Positions 27,153 through 37,388 of a stretch of DNA of 64,000 nucleotides are shown one piece after another. Every line of letters starts with the position of its first letter. Position 1 is the first letter of the stretch. The notes under the pieces are model-generated. The model was not told the DNA's origin, did no database searches, and saw nothing but the letters and a program-made list of their open reading frames with translations. Location of the stretch: NCBI RefSeq assembly GCF_012272695.1, contig NZ_CP050902.1, positions 3,348,001-3,412,000 of the forward strand, written 5' to 3'. A program made the translations under genes and the position numbers. Source of the stretch: Nocardioides sp. JQ2195. Its GTDB lineage: Bacteria > Actinomycetota > Actinomycetes > Propionibacteriales > Nocardioidaceae.

Positions 27153-27925
27153 CAGAGGACCTTGGAGAGGAAGCTCTGGGTCCGCTCGTGCTGCGGGTTG
27201 GCCAGCACCTCTGCGGGGTCGCCCTCCTCGACGATCACGCCGCCGTCCATGAAGACCAGCTTGTCGCCGACCTCGCGCGCGAAGCCCATCTCGTGGGTGA
27301 CCACCATCATCGTCATGCCCTCGGCAGCCAGGTCCTTCATCACCTGCAGGACGTCGCCGACCAGCTCCGGGTCGAGCGCCGAGGTGGGCTCGTCGAAGAG
27401 CATCATGTCGGGGTCCATCGACAGCGCGCGGGCGATCGCCACCCGCTGCGACTGCCCTCCGGAGAGGTGCGCCGGGAAGGCGTCCTCCTTCTCGGCCAGC
27501 CCGACCTTGTCGAGGTTGCGCCGGGCGATCTCGATCGCCTCGGCCTTCGAGCGCCCCTTCACCTTCTGCTGGGCGACACAGAGGTTCTTCAGCACCGTCA
27601 TGTGCGGGAACAGGTTGAACCCCTGGAACACCATCCCGATCCGCGACCTCAGCGCATCGACGTCGGCGTCGGGGTCGGTGATCTCGTCACCCTCGACGAA
27701 GATCTTGCCCTTGGTGGGCGTCTCGAGCAGGTTCACGCAACGCAGCAGCGTGGACTTGCCGGAGCCGGACGGCCCGATCACGCAGACCACCTCGCCCACG
27801 GCGACGTGGAAGTCGATGCCCTTGAGGACCTCGTTGTCCCCGAAGTACTTGTGCAGCTGCTGCACGTCGATCGCGGCGGCGCTGCGGGCGCTGGGATCGG
27901 TTTCGTTCGTGCTCGGGGTGGTCAT
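27152..27925 (-). CDS. amino-acid ABC transporter ATPase (GlnQ type)
   Basis: A 257-residue ABC ATPase with Walker [15 protein letters not shown]-loop [15 protein letters not shown], signature [15 protein letters not shown], Walker [13 protein letters not shown] and the switch His in [12 protein letters not shown]. The LFPHMTV segment and ending are those of the polar amino-acid (GlnQ/HisP) group. It powers uptake by the permease and binding protein encoded upstream. Its ATG overlaps the permease stop by one base (TGATG). Confidence 0.95.
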   Translation of the reverse strand: MTTPSTNETDPSARSAAAIDVQQLHKYFGDNEVLKGIDFHVAVGEVVCVIGPSGSGKSTLLRCVNLLETPTKGKIFVEGDEITDPDADVDALRSRIGMVFQGFNLFPHMTVLKNLCVAQQKVKGRSKAEAIEIARRNLDKVGLAEKEDAFPAHLSGGQSQRVAIARALSMDPDMMLFDEPTSALDPELVGDVLQVMKDLAAEGMTMMVVTHEMGFAREVGDKLVFMDGGVIVEEGDPAEVLANPQHERTQSFLSKVL

Positions 27926-28719
27926 CAGCGGGCCCTCTCAGCCTTGGCTTCCATGCGGCGTACGACGATCGACAGCGGCACCGTGATGATCAGGTAGCAC
28001 AGGCCCACCACGACGATCGGCGTCAGGTTCGCCTCGCTGTTCATGCCCTGGCGACCCCACTTGGTCAGGTCGTACTCGGACAGCGAGAGCCCGAGGATGT
28101 AGATCAACGACGAGTCCTTGGTGAGCAGGATCAGCTCGTTGGTCAGCGGCGGCAGGATGATCCGGAACGCCTGCGGGATCACGATCGAGATCATCGCCCG
28201 CGAGTGCGACATGCCGAGCGACCGGGCCGCCTCCATCTGGCCCTTCGGCACCGCCTGGATGCCGGCACGGATGGTCTCGGCCATGTAGGCGCCGCCCACC
28301 AGTCCCAGGGCCAGGGTGGCGACCCCGAGACCACCGAACGGGATCTCGTACTCAGGGAAGGCACGGTCGAAGCCGGGGCCCAGGGCGAGGAAGACGACCA
28401 GCGCCGGGAGGCCCCGGAACAGCTCGATGACCGCCGTGGAGAGCCAGCGCCAAGGACCGATGCTGGACAGCCGCATCAGCGCGAGGACGAGCCCCAGCAC
28501 CAGGCCGAAGGCAAACCCGCACGCGGTGTAGACGACCGTGTTCTTCAGGGCCGTCTGCAAGATGTCGGGGAACTGCTTCCTGACCAGCTCCGGCTGGAAG
28601 AACGAGTCCCTCAACGACGCCCAGTCGGCCACCAGTGCGATGACGACGATGATCACCACGATCACGCCGTACTGCGCGTAGCGGAGATAGGTGGCTCTCT
28701 TGCGCTTGCTCAACGCCAT
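27925..28719 (-). CDS. amino-acid ABC transporter permease
   Basis: A 264-residue HisM/GlnP-type permease with about five membrane segments. The EAA loop that contacts the ATPase is [20 protein letters not shown] near residue 173. The N-terminus is basic and begins the first helix [17 protein letters not shown]. One permease gene implies a homodimer. It lies between the binding protein and the ATPase in one operon. Confidence 0.93.
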   Translation of the reverse strand: MALSKRKRATYLRYAQYGVIVVIIVVIALVADWASLRDSFFQPELVRKQFPDILQTALKNTVVYTACGFAFGLVLGLVLALMRLSSIGPWRWLSTAVIELFRGLPALVVFLALGPGFDRAFPEYEIPFGGLGVATLALGLVGGAYMAETIRAGIQAVPKGQMEAARSLGMSHSRAMISIVIPQAFRIILPPLTNELILLTKDSSLIYILGLSLSEYDLTKWGRQGMNSEANLTPIVVVGLCYLIITVPLSIVVRRMEAKAERAR

Positions 28720-28784
28720 GTGGTTCTCCCATCAGGCCACGCGGACAGCGCAGCCGTGGTGTCGGTGGAGCTGGAACGTGGGGT

Positions 28785-29570
28785 TCAGCTCTCCTCGCCG
28801 AACCACTTCTTGTGCAGCTCGTCCATCGTGGCGTCGTCGGCGATCACCTTGTTGATCGCGTCGAGCAGCTCGTCGTTGCCACCCTTCTTCACCGAGAAGC
28901 CGTACTGCTCGCCGGTCTGGAACTCGGTGGACACCTCGACGTCCGGGTTCTGGGTGACGTAGTAGTTGACCAGGCCGTTGTCGTTGACGCCGGCGGCGAC
29001 CTTGCCGCTGTTGACGGCCTCCATCATCAGCACCGAGTCCTCGTAGGACACCGCTTCGGCGCCGTCGGGCAGGTTCTCCTGGACGTACTCCTCACCGGTG
29101 GTGCCCTCCTGGACCCCGATCCGCTCACCGGCCAGGTCGTCGAGGTCCGAGTAGCCGGAGCCCTTCTGCACGAGCAGCGCCTGGGTGGCCTCGAAGTAGG
29201 GGTCGGTGAAGTCCATGACCTCCTCGCGCTCGGGCCGGATCGACATGGCACCCGTGGCCACGTCGCAGTCGCCGCCGTCGAGCGACTGGCCGGAGACGAT
29301 GGTCTCCCACGGCGTGTCGATGACGTTCGTGTCGAGCCCCTCGGCATCGGCCACTGCCTTGAGGACGTCGATGTCGAAGCCGACCACCTCGCCGTCCTTC
29401 GTGAACTCGAACGGCTCGTAGGGCAGGTGGGTGCAGATGGTCAGCGTGCCCTCATCGATGACCTTGACCCCCGATTCGGTGGTCGTGGTGCTGGTGTCCT
29501 TGGCACATCCGGTGACGGCGAGGGCCACGGCGGCGACGGTCATGATTACGCGAGCGGGACGAAGGTTCAT
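28785..29570 (-). CDS. amino-acid ABC transporter substrate-binding lipoprotein
   Basis: A 261-residue solute-binding protein of the SBP_bac_3 family. It starts at the ATG at 29570 (MNLRPARVIMTVAAVALAVT) with a lipobox ending in VTGC, giving a membrane-tethered protein. Family landmarks: LTICTHLPYEPFEF, VVGFDIDVLKAVADAEGL and DFTDPYFEATQALLV. It captures an amino acid, most likely polar or acidic, for the downstream permease and ATPase. First gene of the operon. Confidence 0.93.
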   Translation of the reverse strand: MNLRPARVIMTVAAVALAVTGCAKDTSTTTTESGVKVIDEGTLTICTHLPYEPFEFTKDGEVVGFDIDVLKAVADAEGLDTNVIDTPWETIVSGQSLDGGDCDVATGAMSIRPEREEVMDFTDPYFEATQALLVQKGSGYSDLDDLAGERIGVQEGTTGEEYVQENLPDGAEAVSYEDSVLMMEAVNSGKVAAGVNDNGLVNYYVTQNPDVEVSTEFQTGEQYGFSVKKGGNDELLDAINKVIADDATMDELHKKWFGEES

Positions 29571-29701
29571 GCGCAGCACACTAACCCTGTCGGGTCCCGA
29601 AGGGGAGAAGAGCAACGCACATGCCAGCAATCGATACACCGATGAAATCTCCGCCCGGTGCCGGCGGACAGGGGCAGCAGCGCCCCACCTACGATGGCGC
29701 C

Positions 29702-30037
29702 ATGGCTCGCTCGTTCGAACAACAGCTCACCATCCCGCTGCCGCCCGAACAGGTCTCGGCGCAGGTGCAGCGGGTGCTGATGGCACTGCCCAAGGCCGGC
29801 AACGTCTTCGTCAACCCGCCCCGGATCACCGCGGACCTCAGCATGGGCGCCTTCAGCTGGGGCGAGAAGCTCCTGGTCCACCTGACCCAGGTTCCCGGCG
29901 GCACCCAGGCGGTCGTCCGCAGCGAGTGCTCCTTCCCGCTGCAGCTCGTCGACTACGGCAAGAACCGCAAGAACGTCGAGAAGATCGTGGCCGGTCTCCA
30001 GCTGCCGCCAGGACCCGCGGGACCGCCCGTCGGCTGA
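29702..30037 (+). CDS. conserved small protein, unknown
   Basis: A 111-residue protein beginning MARSFEQQLTIPLPPEQVSA. Alternating strands (GGTQAVVRSECSFPLQLVDY) and a following helix suggest a small alpha/beta fold such as a START/SRPBCC-like or TATA-box-like domain, but I do not recognise a family. It ends in a Pro/Gly tail. It is divergent from the ABC importer operon and convergent with the NERD membrane protein. Confidence 0.6.
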   Translation: MARSFEQQLTIPLPPEQVSAQVQRVLMALPKAGNVFVNPPRITADLSMGAFSWGEKLLVHLTQVPGGTQAVVRSECSFPLQLVDYGKNRKNVEKIVAGLQLPPGPAGPPVG

Positions 30038-30124
30038 ACCGTCCGTCCGCCGCGCTCCTCCTCGCCGAGAGCGGCGCGAGCGGTTCTCCCCCGGGTCCCG
30101 ACGATGCCTCGCCACGGACCGGGC

Positions 30125-31327
30125 TCACTGCTCCCAGTGCAACGTCCCGCTCGATCCGTCCGGTGTCACGCTGATCGACTTCGTCTGCGCGTCCCGGGGC
30201 AGCTCGACGAGCGCCCGGACGGAGACCGACCTGCCCGGCTTCACGTGGGGCCTCCCGGAGAACTCCTCTCCCCCGGCGGAGAGCCATCGCTCGGCGTCGA
30301 AGCTGGCGCCGCTCGTGGTCTCGATCGAGACGTTCGGCACTGCGCGCGCCTGCCAGGCCACCTCACCGGTGTTCTCGAACTTCAGGCGTACGGCGACCAG
30401 GTGGTCGCCGTCGGACAGCTCGCCGCCGGAGACCGTGCTGACGGTTCCCCCGCCACCGGAACCCTCGCTGCCCGGGTCGGGCAGGTCCTTGACGGACACG
30501 ACGGTGACGGAGAGGTCCGGTCGTTGCCCCGCCCCCCGGACGTCGACCGGGTCCCCCACCTTGACCACACTCGCCACGAGGTCCTTGCTGAACAGGTCGG
30601 TCAACGCGGGGGCGATGCGGGGTGCGGCGAAGACCACGGCTGCGACCACGGCGAGCGTGACGCCACTCCTGGTCAGCGCAGAGCGGATCCGGCGCCTGGT
30701 GCTGCGGCGCAGCACGGGCCGGCGAGGCGGCGTACCGCCCCTGGCGTTGCGCTCGGCCCTGGCCTTCCTCGCGCGGTGGTCCGTCGCCAGGGGCAACGTG
30801 ATGACCGCGCGCCGGACCAGGTTGTCCACCTCGTCGGCGTCCAGCACCAGCGGCCGAGCAGCCAGCAGCTCGGCGATGCCGGAGGTCGAGCAGACCAGGA
30901 CGTCCTGCACCCACTCCCCCCGGGGCCGATCCCCGGTGAAGCACAGGACCCCCGTGGCGGTTACGCCTCCGATCGCCGCGGACACCGCGTCGGCCGCCTC
31001 CGCGACCGACGTCACCGCACCCTGACGGGCGCTGCCGTTCTGCCGCAGGACCTGACTGCGCACGTCGACCTCGCCCGACCAGTTCTTGGTGTCGATCACG
31101 AACACCCCACCCGGACCGATCAGGACGTGGTCGATGTTGGCGCGCGGCCTGCCCGGCCAGGCCAGGTCATGCCGCACCACCCACCCGTGCGCCACCAGCG
31201 GCTCGAGCGCCTCTGCGGTGGCCTGCTCGCCGTCCGCCCCGCGCTCGTAGCGCTCGGCCGCCCGCCTGTGCCGTGCAGCCTTCTCGTCTTGCCTTCGCGC
31301 ACACTCGCGCGCAGATTCCCCAACCAT
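30125..31327 (-). CDS. NERD-domain membrane protein (paralogue 1)
   Basis: A 400-residue protein: a charged N-terminal helix (ESARECARRQDEKAARHRRA), a NERD domain with the nuclease-like core ANIDHVLIGPGGVFVIDTKN (residues about 60-80), an Arg-rich linker, one transmembrane segment (SGVTLAVVAAVVFAAPRIAP) and a beta-rich C-terminal domain outside the membrane (VAVRLKFENTGEVAWQA). The NERD D...DxK pattern is intact. The ATG at 31327 (MVGESAR) is chosen by matching the paralogue at 44877-46025. The combination of cytosolic NERD and extracytoplasmic DUF4352-like domain suggests sensing or DNA handling at the membrane; this is inference. Confidence 0.75.
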   Translation of the reverse strand: MVGESARECARRQDEKAARHRRAAERYERGADGEQATAEALEPLVAHGWVVRHDLAWPGRPRANIDHVLIGPGGVFVIDTKNWSGEVDVRSQVLRQNGSARQGAVTSVAEAADAVSAAIGGVTATGVLCFTGDRPRGEWVQDVLVCSTSGIAELLAARPLVLDADEVDNLVRRAVITLPLATDHRARKARAERNARGGTPPRRPVLRRSTRRRIRSALTRSGVTLAVVAAVVFAAPRIAPALTDLFSKDLVASVVKVGDPVDVRGAGQRPDLSVTVVSVKDLPDPGSEGSGGGGTVSTVSGGELSDGDHLVAVRLKFENTGEVAWQARAVPNVSIETTSGASFDAERWLSAGGEEFSGRPHVKPGRSVSVRALVELPRDAQTKSISVTPDGSSGTLHWEQ

Positions 31328-31446
31328 GGCACCCCCCAGCGCCTCTTTTCTGGAGAGTAGGCCCGTTCCGGGGATCGGCGTGGGGAAATCGGGAAAATCG
31401 CTCGGGCCAGCCGTCGCGCGGGTGCTGGCGGGTGACGGGCCCCAGC

Positions 31447-34400
31447 TCACTCGTCGAACAGGGAGCGGACGTCGTCGGCGTCGATGCCGGTGCCCATCGC
31501 CCCGTCCCCTTCGAAGACGGAGGCGAAGAGCGCCGCCTTGCGCTGCTTGAGCTCCATCACCTTCTCCTCGATCGTGCCGGCCGCCACCAAGCGGTAGACC
31601 ATCACCGGACGTCGTTGGCCGATGCGGTGCGCGCGGTCGACGGCCTGCGCCTCGGTGGCCGGGTTCCACCAGGGGTCGAGCACGAAGACGTAGTCGGCCT
31701 CGGTGAGGGTGAGCCCCACCCCACCGGCCTTGAGGCTGATCAGGAACGCGTCGGCGCCGCCTGCCTTGAACGCGTCGATCTCCGCCCGACGATCACGTGT
31801 CGAGCCGTCGAGGTAGCGGCAGGCGATGCCCTGCTCCTCGAGTCGTGACCGGGCCCGCTTGAGGAATCCGGTGAACTGGCTGAACACCAGCGCTCGGTGC
31901 GCTTCGGCGGTGACCTCGACCAGGTGCTCGACAAGCGCGTCGAGCTTGGCCGACCCGAGCAGCTCGTGCTCAGGGTCGACCAGGGCGGCGTCGAGGCTCA
32001 GCTGGCGCAGCTTGGTCAGCGAGCTGAAGATCGCCACGCGGTTGCTGTCGAAGTCGTCGACCAGCCCCAGGATCGTCTGCCGCTCGCGTTGCAGGTGGGT
32101 GTCGTAGACGCGCTGGTGCTTCGCCCCCAGCACCACCTCGAGCACCTGCTCCTGCTTGGCCGGCAGGTCGGCGGCGACCAGGTCCTTGGTGCGCCGCAGG
32201 ATGAACGGTCGGATCCGCGCACGGAAGCGGTCGAGCGCAGCCTGGTCGCCGTACTTCTCGATGGGCTTGACGACCAGGTCGCCGAAGCGCCGCGGCCACG
32301 GGTAGAGGCCGGGCGCGACGACCGAGAGCAACGACCACAGCTCCATCAACCGGTTCTCGAACGGGGTGCCGGTGACGGCCAGCCGGAACGGCACGTCGAG
32401 CTTGCGGACCGCCTGATAGGTCTTGCCCTGGTGGTTCTTGATCGCCTGCGCCTCGTCGAGGACGAGGCCACCCCACGACAGGTCGGCGTAGGCCCCGGCC
32501 TCGAGCCGGAACAGCGTGTAGGAGGTCACCACGAGGTCGGCACCGGCCACCGCGTCGGCGAGGGCGCAGCCACGGCGGGCGGCCGAGGCGTCGACGATGC
32601 GGACAACGAGGCCGGGCGTGTGCGTGGCCGCCTCGTGGGCCCACGCGGTCATCACGCTGGTCGGCGCCACCACGAGGAACGGCGCGGCACCCGACGCCCG
32701 GGCGTGCCCGATCAGGGCCAGCGTCTGGAGGGTCTTCCCGAGCCCCATGTCGTCGGCCAGGATGCCGCCCAGCCCGGACTGCCACAGCTGCACCAACCAC
32801 TGGAAGCCGTCGCGCTGATAGCTGCGCAGCTCGGACTTGAGGCCGATCGGATCGACGTCGGGCAGGCCCTCGAGCCGGGTGAGGGCGCGAGCCGCGGCGA
32901 CCCACTGCTCGGCCTGCGCGTCGACCACTCCCAGCTCGGCGAGCTCGGCCCACAGCCCGAGGTCGTGGCGACCGACGCGGACGCCGCCCGCCTCCTGCTC
33001 CTTGATCTCGGCCGCTGCGGCGACCAGCTTGGCGAGGCGCTCGAACTCGGGGCGGTCGAGGGAGAGGTGCAGGCCGCTGGGCAGGATCAATCGCTCCTGC
33101 CCGGTGGTCAGCGCGGCCAGCACGTGGGGCAGCGGGACCTGCTCGCCGTCGACCTGGATGACGACCTCCAGGTCGAGCCAGTCGGTGTGCTCGTCACCGG
33201 GCTCGCCTCCCGCAGCGGGCTCGCTGAGCATGAACTCGATCTCCGGCTCACCGACAGCCGCGCGGTAGTCGGGACGCTCCCCCTCCTCGACGATCTCGAC
33301 CTGCCCGCCGGCGCGCAGGGCAGGCAGCACGGCCTCGCCGAGCATCAGCGCCCACAGGTCGGTGATGTCCTGCCGGGGAACCAACGCTCCCCCGGCGCCA
33401 CACAGCAGCTCGGTCGCGACGGCATCGAGGTCGAGGGCCGCCAGCAGGCGCGACTCCGCCCCGAAGCGGCGTACGCCGTGGGCCGGGTCGCCACTGTCGA
33501 GGTCGAAGACTCGCTCCTGCTCGGCGCGATAGACCCAGCTCCAGACCAGTCCCACGTCGGTGGCCGAGCGCCAGGCGACGCTCAGGCGCAGGTCGGGGGC
33601 CACCTGGTCGGGCAGCAGGACCGAGCCGTCCGAGGAGCTCAGCGGCATCCGGTTGCGCAGCCTCGGCAGGTAGTCGCGCTCGAAGGTCTCCCGGTCCTCG
33701 GCCGGCACCTCCAGGCTGCCACCCTGTGCGTGCAGCTGGCGCACGGCGTCGGGAATGCGACCGGCCAGGGGCGCGAGCAGCAGGCGTTGCTTCGGGCTCT
33801 GGGCCGTGGAGTCGGCCACCGTGGGCACCAGCAGCGCCACACCGTGGGGCTGGCGGCCGATCAGTCGCACGGAGTCTCCGGATAGGTGCCGGTCGTCGTG
33901 CCAGACGCCGACGCTGATCCGGCTCGCCGCGCCGGTGCCGATGACGTCTGCGGAGAGCGCGAGCGGGTCGTCGAGCAGCTCGATCGAGGAGAGGCGCCCG
34001 TGGGGCACCAAGGACATCCCGATCTCGTCGGCGCGACGCAGGATCGACCACAGCTGCGGACCGGCGTCGGTGAGCCAGGCGTCGCGGCCGGGAGTCGGCC
34101 CGATCGCGGCAGCCACGGAGGCGAGCACGGCCAGCTGGTCGGGGTCGAACTCGTTGCGCAGGTGGGCGTAGTGCACCTGCGACCAGCTGATCCCGCTCTT
34201 GACCCAGCTCTTCCGCGACCCCTGGCGCACGGGCAGGAGGCTGATCTCCGGCCGCACGCGGGCGGCGTACCTGCTGGTGGACGGTCGCGGCAGGTTGAAC
34301 CGCAGGGCCACCCCGGGGCGCGCCGGGCGGTTGGGCCCGTCGACCTCCAGCTCGTGGAGCAGGGAGTCCAGGCCCTTGCGCCACGCGGGGACACTCGGCA

Positions 34401-34752
34401 CGACCGAGGCACGCTCGGCGCGCTGCCGAGCCGTCATCAGCACCGCCGCCGCGTGCTTGCAGTTGTGCCCGACCGGGCACGTGCACCTGCCATCGAGGCG
34501 CAGACCGTGGGGATGCGGCGCGACGAGCACCGAGACGTCGTAGGGCGACGAGCCGGTGCCGGCGACCGAGCCGAAGACGTCGACCCTCTCGCCATCTTCG
34601 TGGACGTTGACCTCCAGCACCATGCCTCGGACGGCGTAGGACCGGCCTCGGACCAGGGCACCGTGGTCGAAGTTGCGGGCGATGGCGCTCTCGGTGATCG
34701 CGAGCAGCAGCTCGTGCAAGGTGTGTCTCCGCTTCCCGACCCGGGGTGTCAT
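31447..34752 (-). CDS. SWIM zinc-finger SNF2-family ATPase/helicase
   Basis: A 1101-residue HepA/RapA-like SF2 protein. A SWIM zinc finger (CTCPVGHNCKHAAAVL) lies near residue 105; a long middle region with DUF3670/helicase-associated character follows. The ATPase core has Walker A LADDMGLGKTLQTLALIG, the DEAQ box LVLDEAQAIKNHQGKTYQA, motif V-VI RAHRIGQRRPVMVYRL and the ALVFSQFTGFL helicase C-terminal part. Such proteins remodel protein-DNA complexes. The ATG at 34752 (MTPRVGKRRHT) is chosen; the frame is open to 34896 but with low-quality sequence. It is followed by the NERD membrane gene, 119 bases downstream on the same strand. Confidence 0.88.
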   Translation of the reverse strand: MTPRVGKRRHTLHELLLAITESAIARNFDHGALVRGRSYAVRGMVLEVNVHEDGERVDVFGSVAGTGSSPYDVSVLVAPHPHGLRLDGRCTCPVGHNCKHAAAVLMTARQRAERASVVPSVPAWRKGLDSLLHELEVDGPNRPARPGVALRFNLPRPSTSRYAARVRPEISLLPVRQGSRKSWVKSGISWSQVHYAHLRNEFDPDQLAVLASVAAAIGPTPGRDAWLTDAGPQLWSILRRADEIGMSLVPHGRLSSIELLDDPLALSADVIGTGAASRISVGVWHDDRHLSGDSVRLIGRQPHGVALLVPTVADSTAQSPKQRLLLAPLAGRIPDAVRQLHAQGGSLEVPAEDRETFERDYLPRLRNRMPLSSSDGSVLLPDQVAPDLRLSVAWRSATDVGLVWSWVYRAEQERVFDLDSGDPAHGVRRFGAESRLLAALDLDAVATELLCGAGGALVPRQDITDLWALMLGEAVLPALRAGGQVEIVEEGERPDYRAAVGEPEIEFMLSEPAAGGEPGDEHTDWLDLEVVIQVDGEQVPLPHVLAALTTGQERLILPSGLHLSLDRPEFERLAKLVAAAAEIKEQEAGGVRVGRHDLGLWAELAELGVVDAQAEQWVAAARALTRLEGLPDVDPIGLKSELRSYQRDGFQWLVQLWQSGLGGILADDMGLGKTLQTLALIGHARASGAAPFLVVAPTSVMTAWAHEAATHTPGLVVRIVDASAARRGCALADAVAGADLVVTSYTLFRLEAGAYADLSWGGLVLDEAQAIKNHQGKTYQAVRKLDVPFRLAVTGTPFENRLMELWSLLSVVAPGLYPWPRRFGDLVVKPIEKYGDQAALDRFRARIRPFILRRTKDLVAADLPAKQEQVLEVVLGAKHQRVYDTHLQRERQTILGLVDDFDSNRVAIFSSLTKLRQLSLDAALVDPEHELLGSAKLDALVEHLVEVTAEAHRALVFSQFTGFLKRARSRLEEQGIACRYLDGSTRDRRAEIDAFKAGGADAFLISLKAGGVGLTLTEADYVFVLDPWWNPATEAQAVDRAHRIGQRRPVMVYRLVAAGTIEEKVMELKQRKAALFASVFEGDGAMGTGIDADDVRSLFDE

Positions 34753-34942
34753 CCGTGGCTCCACGCTACGCCGCCGGCCGTCGTCGTGCAGCACCGTCCG
34801 CCCCGCTTGTGGAGAACTCCTCGGGCGAGCAGCGCTGGGGACGATCGGCGGGAGGATCTCGACCGCCAGCATGAGGTCGAGTGGCGCGGTGAGCACGCGT
34901 CCAGAGGCTCCACCCGAAGCCGCGTCAGTCCGTCACAACGAC

Positions 34943-34983
34943 CCCGGTGCCTGCACCGGGAGGGAGAACCTCGCCCTCCCCGG
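34943..34983 (-). terminator. double hairpin after the ADP-ribosylglycohydrolase gene
   Basis: cccggtgc/gcaccggg (34943-34960) and an overlapping bulged stem of ccgggaggg with ccctccccgg (to 34983) lie just past the stop at 34989 on the minus strand. The rest of the gap to 34752 shows no gene and should hold the SNF2 promoter. Confidence 0.45.
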
Positions 34984-34988
34984 CTGGA

Positions 34989-36437
34989 TCAGTCGGCACC
35001 AAGCTGTCGCAGGCCGTCGACCAGGGCAGCCTTCGGCCCCATCGTCGGCAGCACCGCGACCACCTGCTTCAGCGCGTCGTCCACCGAGGCCCCGAGGAGA
35101 ACGCCGTAGCGCGCGGCCACCGTGGGCGTGCGGCTCTGCGCCGCGACGCAGTGCAGGAGCACGACGTGTCCCTCATCGCGCAACCGCTTGACTGCGCGAG
35201 CCGCGTCGTCGATGACGAACTCGAGGTTCGGGTTGTCGGCGCGGTCGGAGTCGATCAGCCGGAACGTCTCGTGGTGCAGCCCGACCGGCACCTGCTCGGT
35301 GCCCATCCGGCACAGGCTGACCACAGCGGTCACCGAGTCGGGCAGCGCGTCGACGCCGCTCGCGCCGCCGATGAGGACGCCGTCGTCGAGCGGGTGCGCG
35401 ACGAGGGCATCGTGACCGGGGCAGTGGTCGTAGGAGACGCGAGGCGACGAGACCCACGACCCGCCGCGCACGGACGCGGTCGCGAAACGGACCAGGTCGG
35501 CCTCGCGCAGTCCCGGCCAGCCGTGCAGCTGGGTGCGCCATCGGCTCGGGATCGCGGAGCCTCCCCAGCGGGCTCCGAGGAGCGCGCCGGCGATGGCGGC
35601 CACCGTGTCGGTGTCGTTGCCGATGCGGATCGCGGTGTCGAGCGAGTCGGCGAAGTGCTCACACGGCTGCCGCTCCCCCGACGGAACGATCGTGTGCCAG
35701 ATCGAGGACCAGGCCGCCTGCAGGGCGTGGATGACGTACCCGTTGGGGTTGAAGCGCGACGGCGGGCCGTCGACGGCCTCGTGCAGGCGCTCGATCCAGA
35801 ACATCGGGGCGTCGCTGACCTGTGACGCGATCCAGCGGAACTCGCCCTTGCCGGGGAACCTTCCCTCCAGCACGGTGTGGCGAATCGCCAGGCACCACAG
35901 GGCGCAGGCCTCACCTGCGTGTGGGTCGGTGTGCGTCAACGCCGACACCCTCTTGGCTGCCTCGACCAACGCCACCGGGTCGTCGAGGTGGGCCAGGGCG
36001 ACCGGCGCCGTGCGCATCAGCGACCCGTTGCCACCGCTGCGGCCAGTGCGGTCGTGCACCGAGCTGGCGGCGGCCGTCATGCTCGCTGCGGTGGCCCTGC
36101 GGCCGGCGAGCGCGAGCACCTGGCTGGTCTGGATGCCGACGTCCTTGGGGTGTCCGGCATACCACTCGGCGAAGCCGGCGGCGATCGCGTCGAGCGCCTC
36201 GTCGGTGCGCAGGTCGGCGCCCGTCGCGGCCACCCGGGCGATCGGGATCGCCATCGAGGTGTCGTCGGTCCACTCGCCGGGGGCGAAGTCGGCGAGACCT
36301 CCGCCGATCATGTCGGCCTGCTCACCGGGTGCGAGGCGCACCCGGTCGAACTCGTAGCCCGCGCCGAGCGCGTCGCCGATGGCGCTGCCGAGGAGGGCGC
36401 CGACCGCGCGGTCGACCTGTGCTGCGGAGAGATTCAC
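34989..36437 (-). CDS. ADP-ribosylglycohydrolase fused to dual-specificity phosphatase-like domain
   Basis: A 482-residue fusion. Residues 1 to about 300 are an ADP-ribosyl-glycohydrolase: VGALLGSAIGDALGAGYEFD, the metal-binding EWTDDTSM (residues 55-62) and the second metal site RIGNDTDTVAAIAGALLGA near 275. Residues about 335-482 are a protein-tyrosine/dual-specificity phosphatase-like domain with the intact P-loop HCVAAQSR (429-436) and an upstream acidic stretch. It would remove ADP-ribose from proteins and may act on ADP-ribose phosphate esters. The GTG start overlaps the previous stop by 4 bases. Expected to be controlled by the divergent NrtR regulator. Confidence 0.82.
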   Translation of the reverse strand: MNLSAAQVDRAVGALLGSAIGDALGAGYEFDRVRLAPGEQADMIGGGLADFAPGEWTDDTSMAIPIARVAATGADLRTDEALDAIAAGFAEWYAGHPKDVGIQTSQVLALAGRRATAASMTAAASSVHDRTGRSGGNGSLMRTAPVALAHLDDPVALVEAAKRVSALTHTDPHAGEACALWCLAIRHTVLEGRFPGKGEFRWIASQVSDAPMFWIERLHEAVDGPPSRFNPNGYVIHALQAAWSSIWHTIVPSGERQPCEHFADSLDTAIRIGNDTDTVAAIAGALLGARWGGSAIPSRWRTQLHGWPGLREADLVRFATASVRGGSWVSSPRVSYDHCPGHDALVAHPLDDGVLIGGASGVDALPDSVTAVVSLCRMGTEQVPVGLHHETFRLIDSDRADNPNLEFVIDDAARAVKRLRDEGHVVLLHCVAAQSRTPTVAARYGVLLGASVDDALKQVVAVLPTMGPKAALVDGLRQLGAD

Positions 36438-37372
36438 GAGCGGGCTCCTGTCCGGAGGGAGAGGTCAGCGCGGACCGCGTTGACGGTGGTGAGGAACATC
36501 GGCAGCGCCTCGAGGAACGCATCGGCCTCGAGCCTGTGGGCCGGCACCTGGAGGGCGGCAAGGACGCTGCGCTCGAGCACGGCGAACTTGACCAGCGGGA
36601 GGTCGCGGTTGAGCAGGGACGCCTCGACCGCGGCCTGGCGCCGGCTGCGCACGCCTGTGACGACCGCACCGAACGCCTCGACGATCGGCAGCTCCGGGTG
36701 GATCCGCACATAGATCGGGCTCGGCTGGCCGGGCAGCGGGAAGTCGCCGTCGGCGTCCTGCTCGATCGACTCCTCGAACATGGCCTCGAGACCCAGTGCC
36801 ACCGCCGCGACGAGCTGGTCGCGCGGGGTGGCGAAGCCGGGCGGCGGGACCTCGATCAGCTCCTCGGCCGCTCGGGCTGCCTCGCCCTCGAGGCAGGCCG
36901 GGTCGACCGGAAGACCGATGTCACCGAGGTGCTCGGCGTTCGGACCCCACCCCTGCACCGACATCAGCGTCGGGTGCGGGACGGCGTACTGCTTCTCCAG
37001 CGCGCGGCTGACCAGCAGCGCCAGTCGACGGGAGTCACTCTTCGCGGCGACGCGGTGGAGGTTCGGTCCGTCGAGCTCGTCGGGCACCTCCCACCCGGCA
37101 CGCGCCAGGCGCCTCTCGCTGGTCCGGTCGAGGCGGTGCCACTGGAGCAGCACGCCGTTGCCGGCGAGCTCGGCGCGGATCTCGTCGCCCTCGGTGACGG
37201 CGAACTGGGCGTACGGCGTCGTCAGCCCGCTGTCGTCGTCGGTCGACGGCATCTCGATCAGCAGGTGATCGTCTTCCGTCATGGCGGCGAGGTAGCCGGC
37301 GAGCCCCTTGCGGAACCTGCGCCAGGCCTCCTTGGTCTCCTGGTCGGGACCGGTGTTGGTGTGGTCGTTCAT
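36434..37372 (-). CDS. TY-Chap/YbjN-like chaperone-type protein
   Basis: A 312-residue acidic protein starting at the ATG at 37372, 6 bases after a run of G residues. Two alpha/beta units of type III secretion chaperone/YbjN-like character are suggested by DHLLIEMPSTDDDSGL with TPYAQFAVTEGDEIRAEL and by SPIYVRIHPELPIVEAFGAV. This family (TY-Chap) is a tentative assignment from memory. It is the first gene of a two-gene unit with the ADP-ribosylglycohydrolase-phosphatase (4-base overlap), so it probably serves that enzyme or its target. Divergent from the NrtR gene. Confidence 0.6.
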   Translation of the reverse strand: MNDHTNTGPDQETKEAWRRFRKGLAGYLAAMTEDDHLLIEMPSTDDDSGLTTPYAQFAVTEGDEIRAELAGNGVLLQWHRLDRTSERRLARAGWEVPDELDGPNLHRVAAKSDSRRLALLVSRALEKQYAVPHPTLMSVQGWGPNAEHLGDIGLPVDPACLEGEAARAAEELIEVPPPGFATPRDQLVAAVALGLEAMFEESIEQDADGDFPLPGQPSPIYVRIHPELPIVEAFGAVVTGVRSRRQAAVEASLLNRDLPLVKFAVLERSVLAALQVPAHRLEADAFLEALPMFLTTVNAVRADLSLRTGARS

Positions 37373-37388
37373 GTCATTCCCCCCTTTA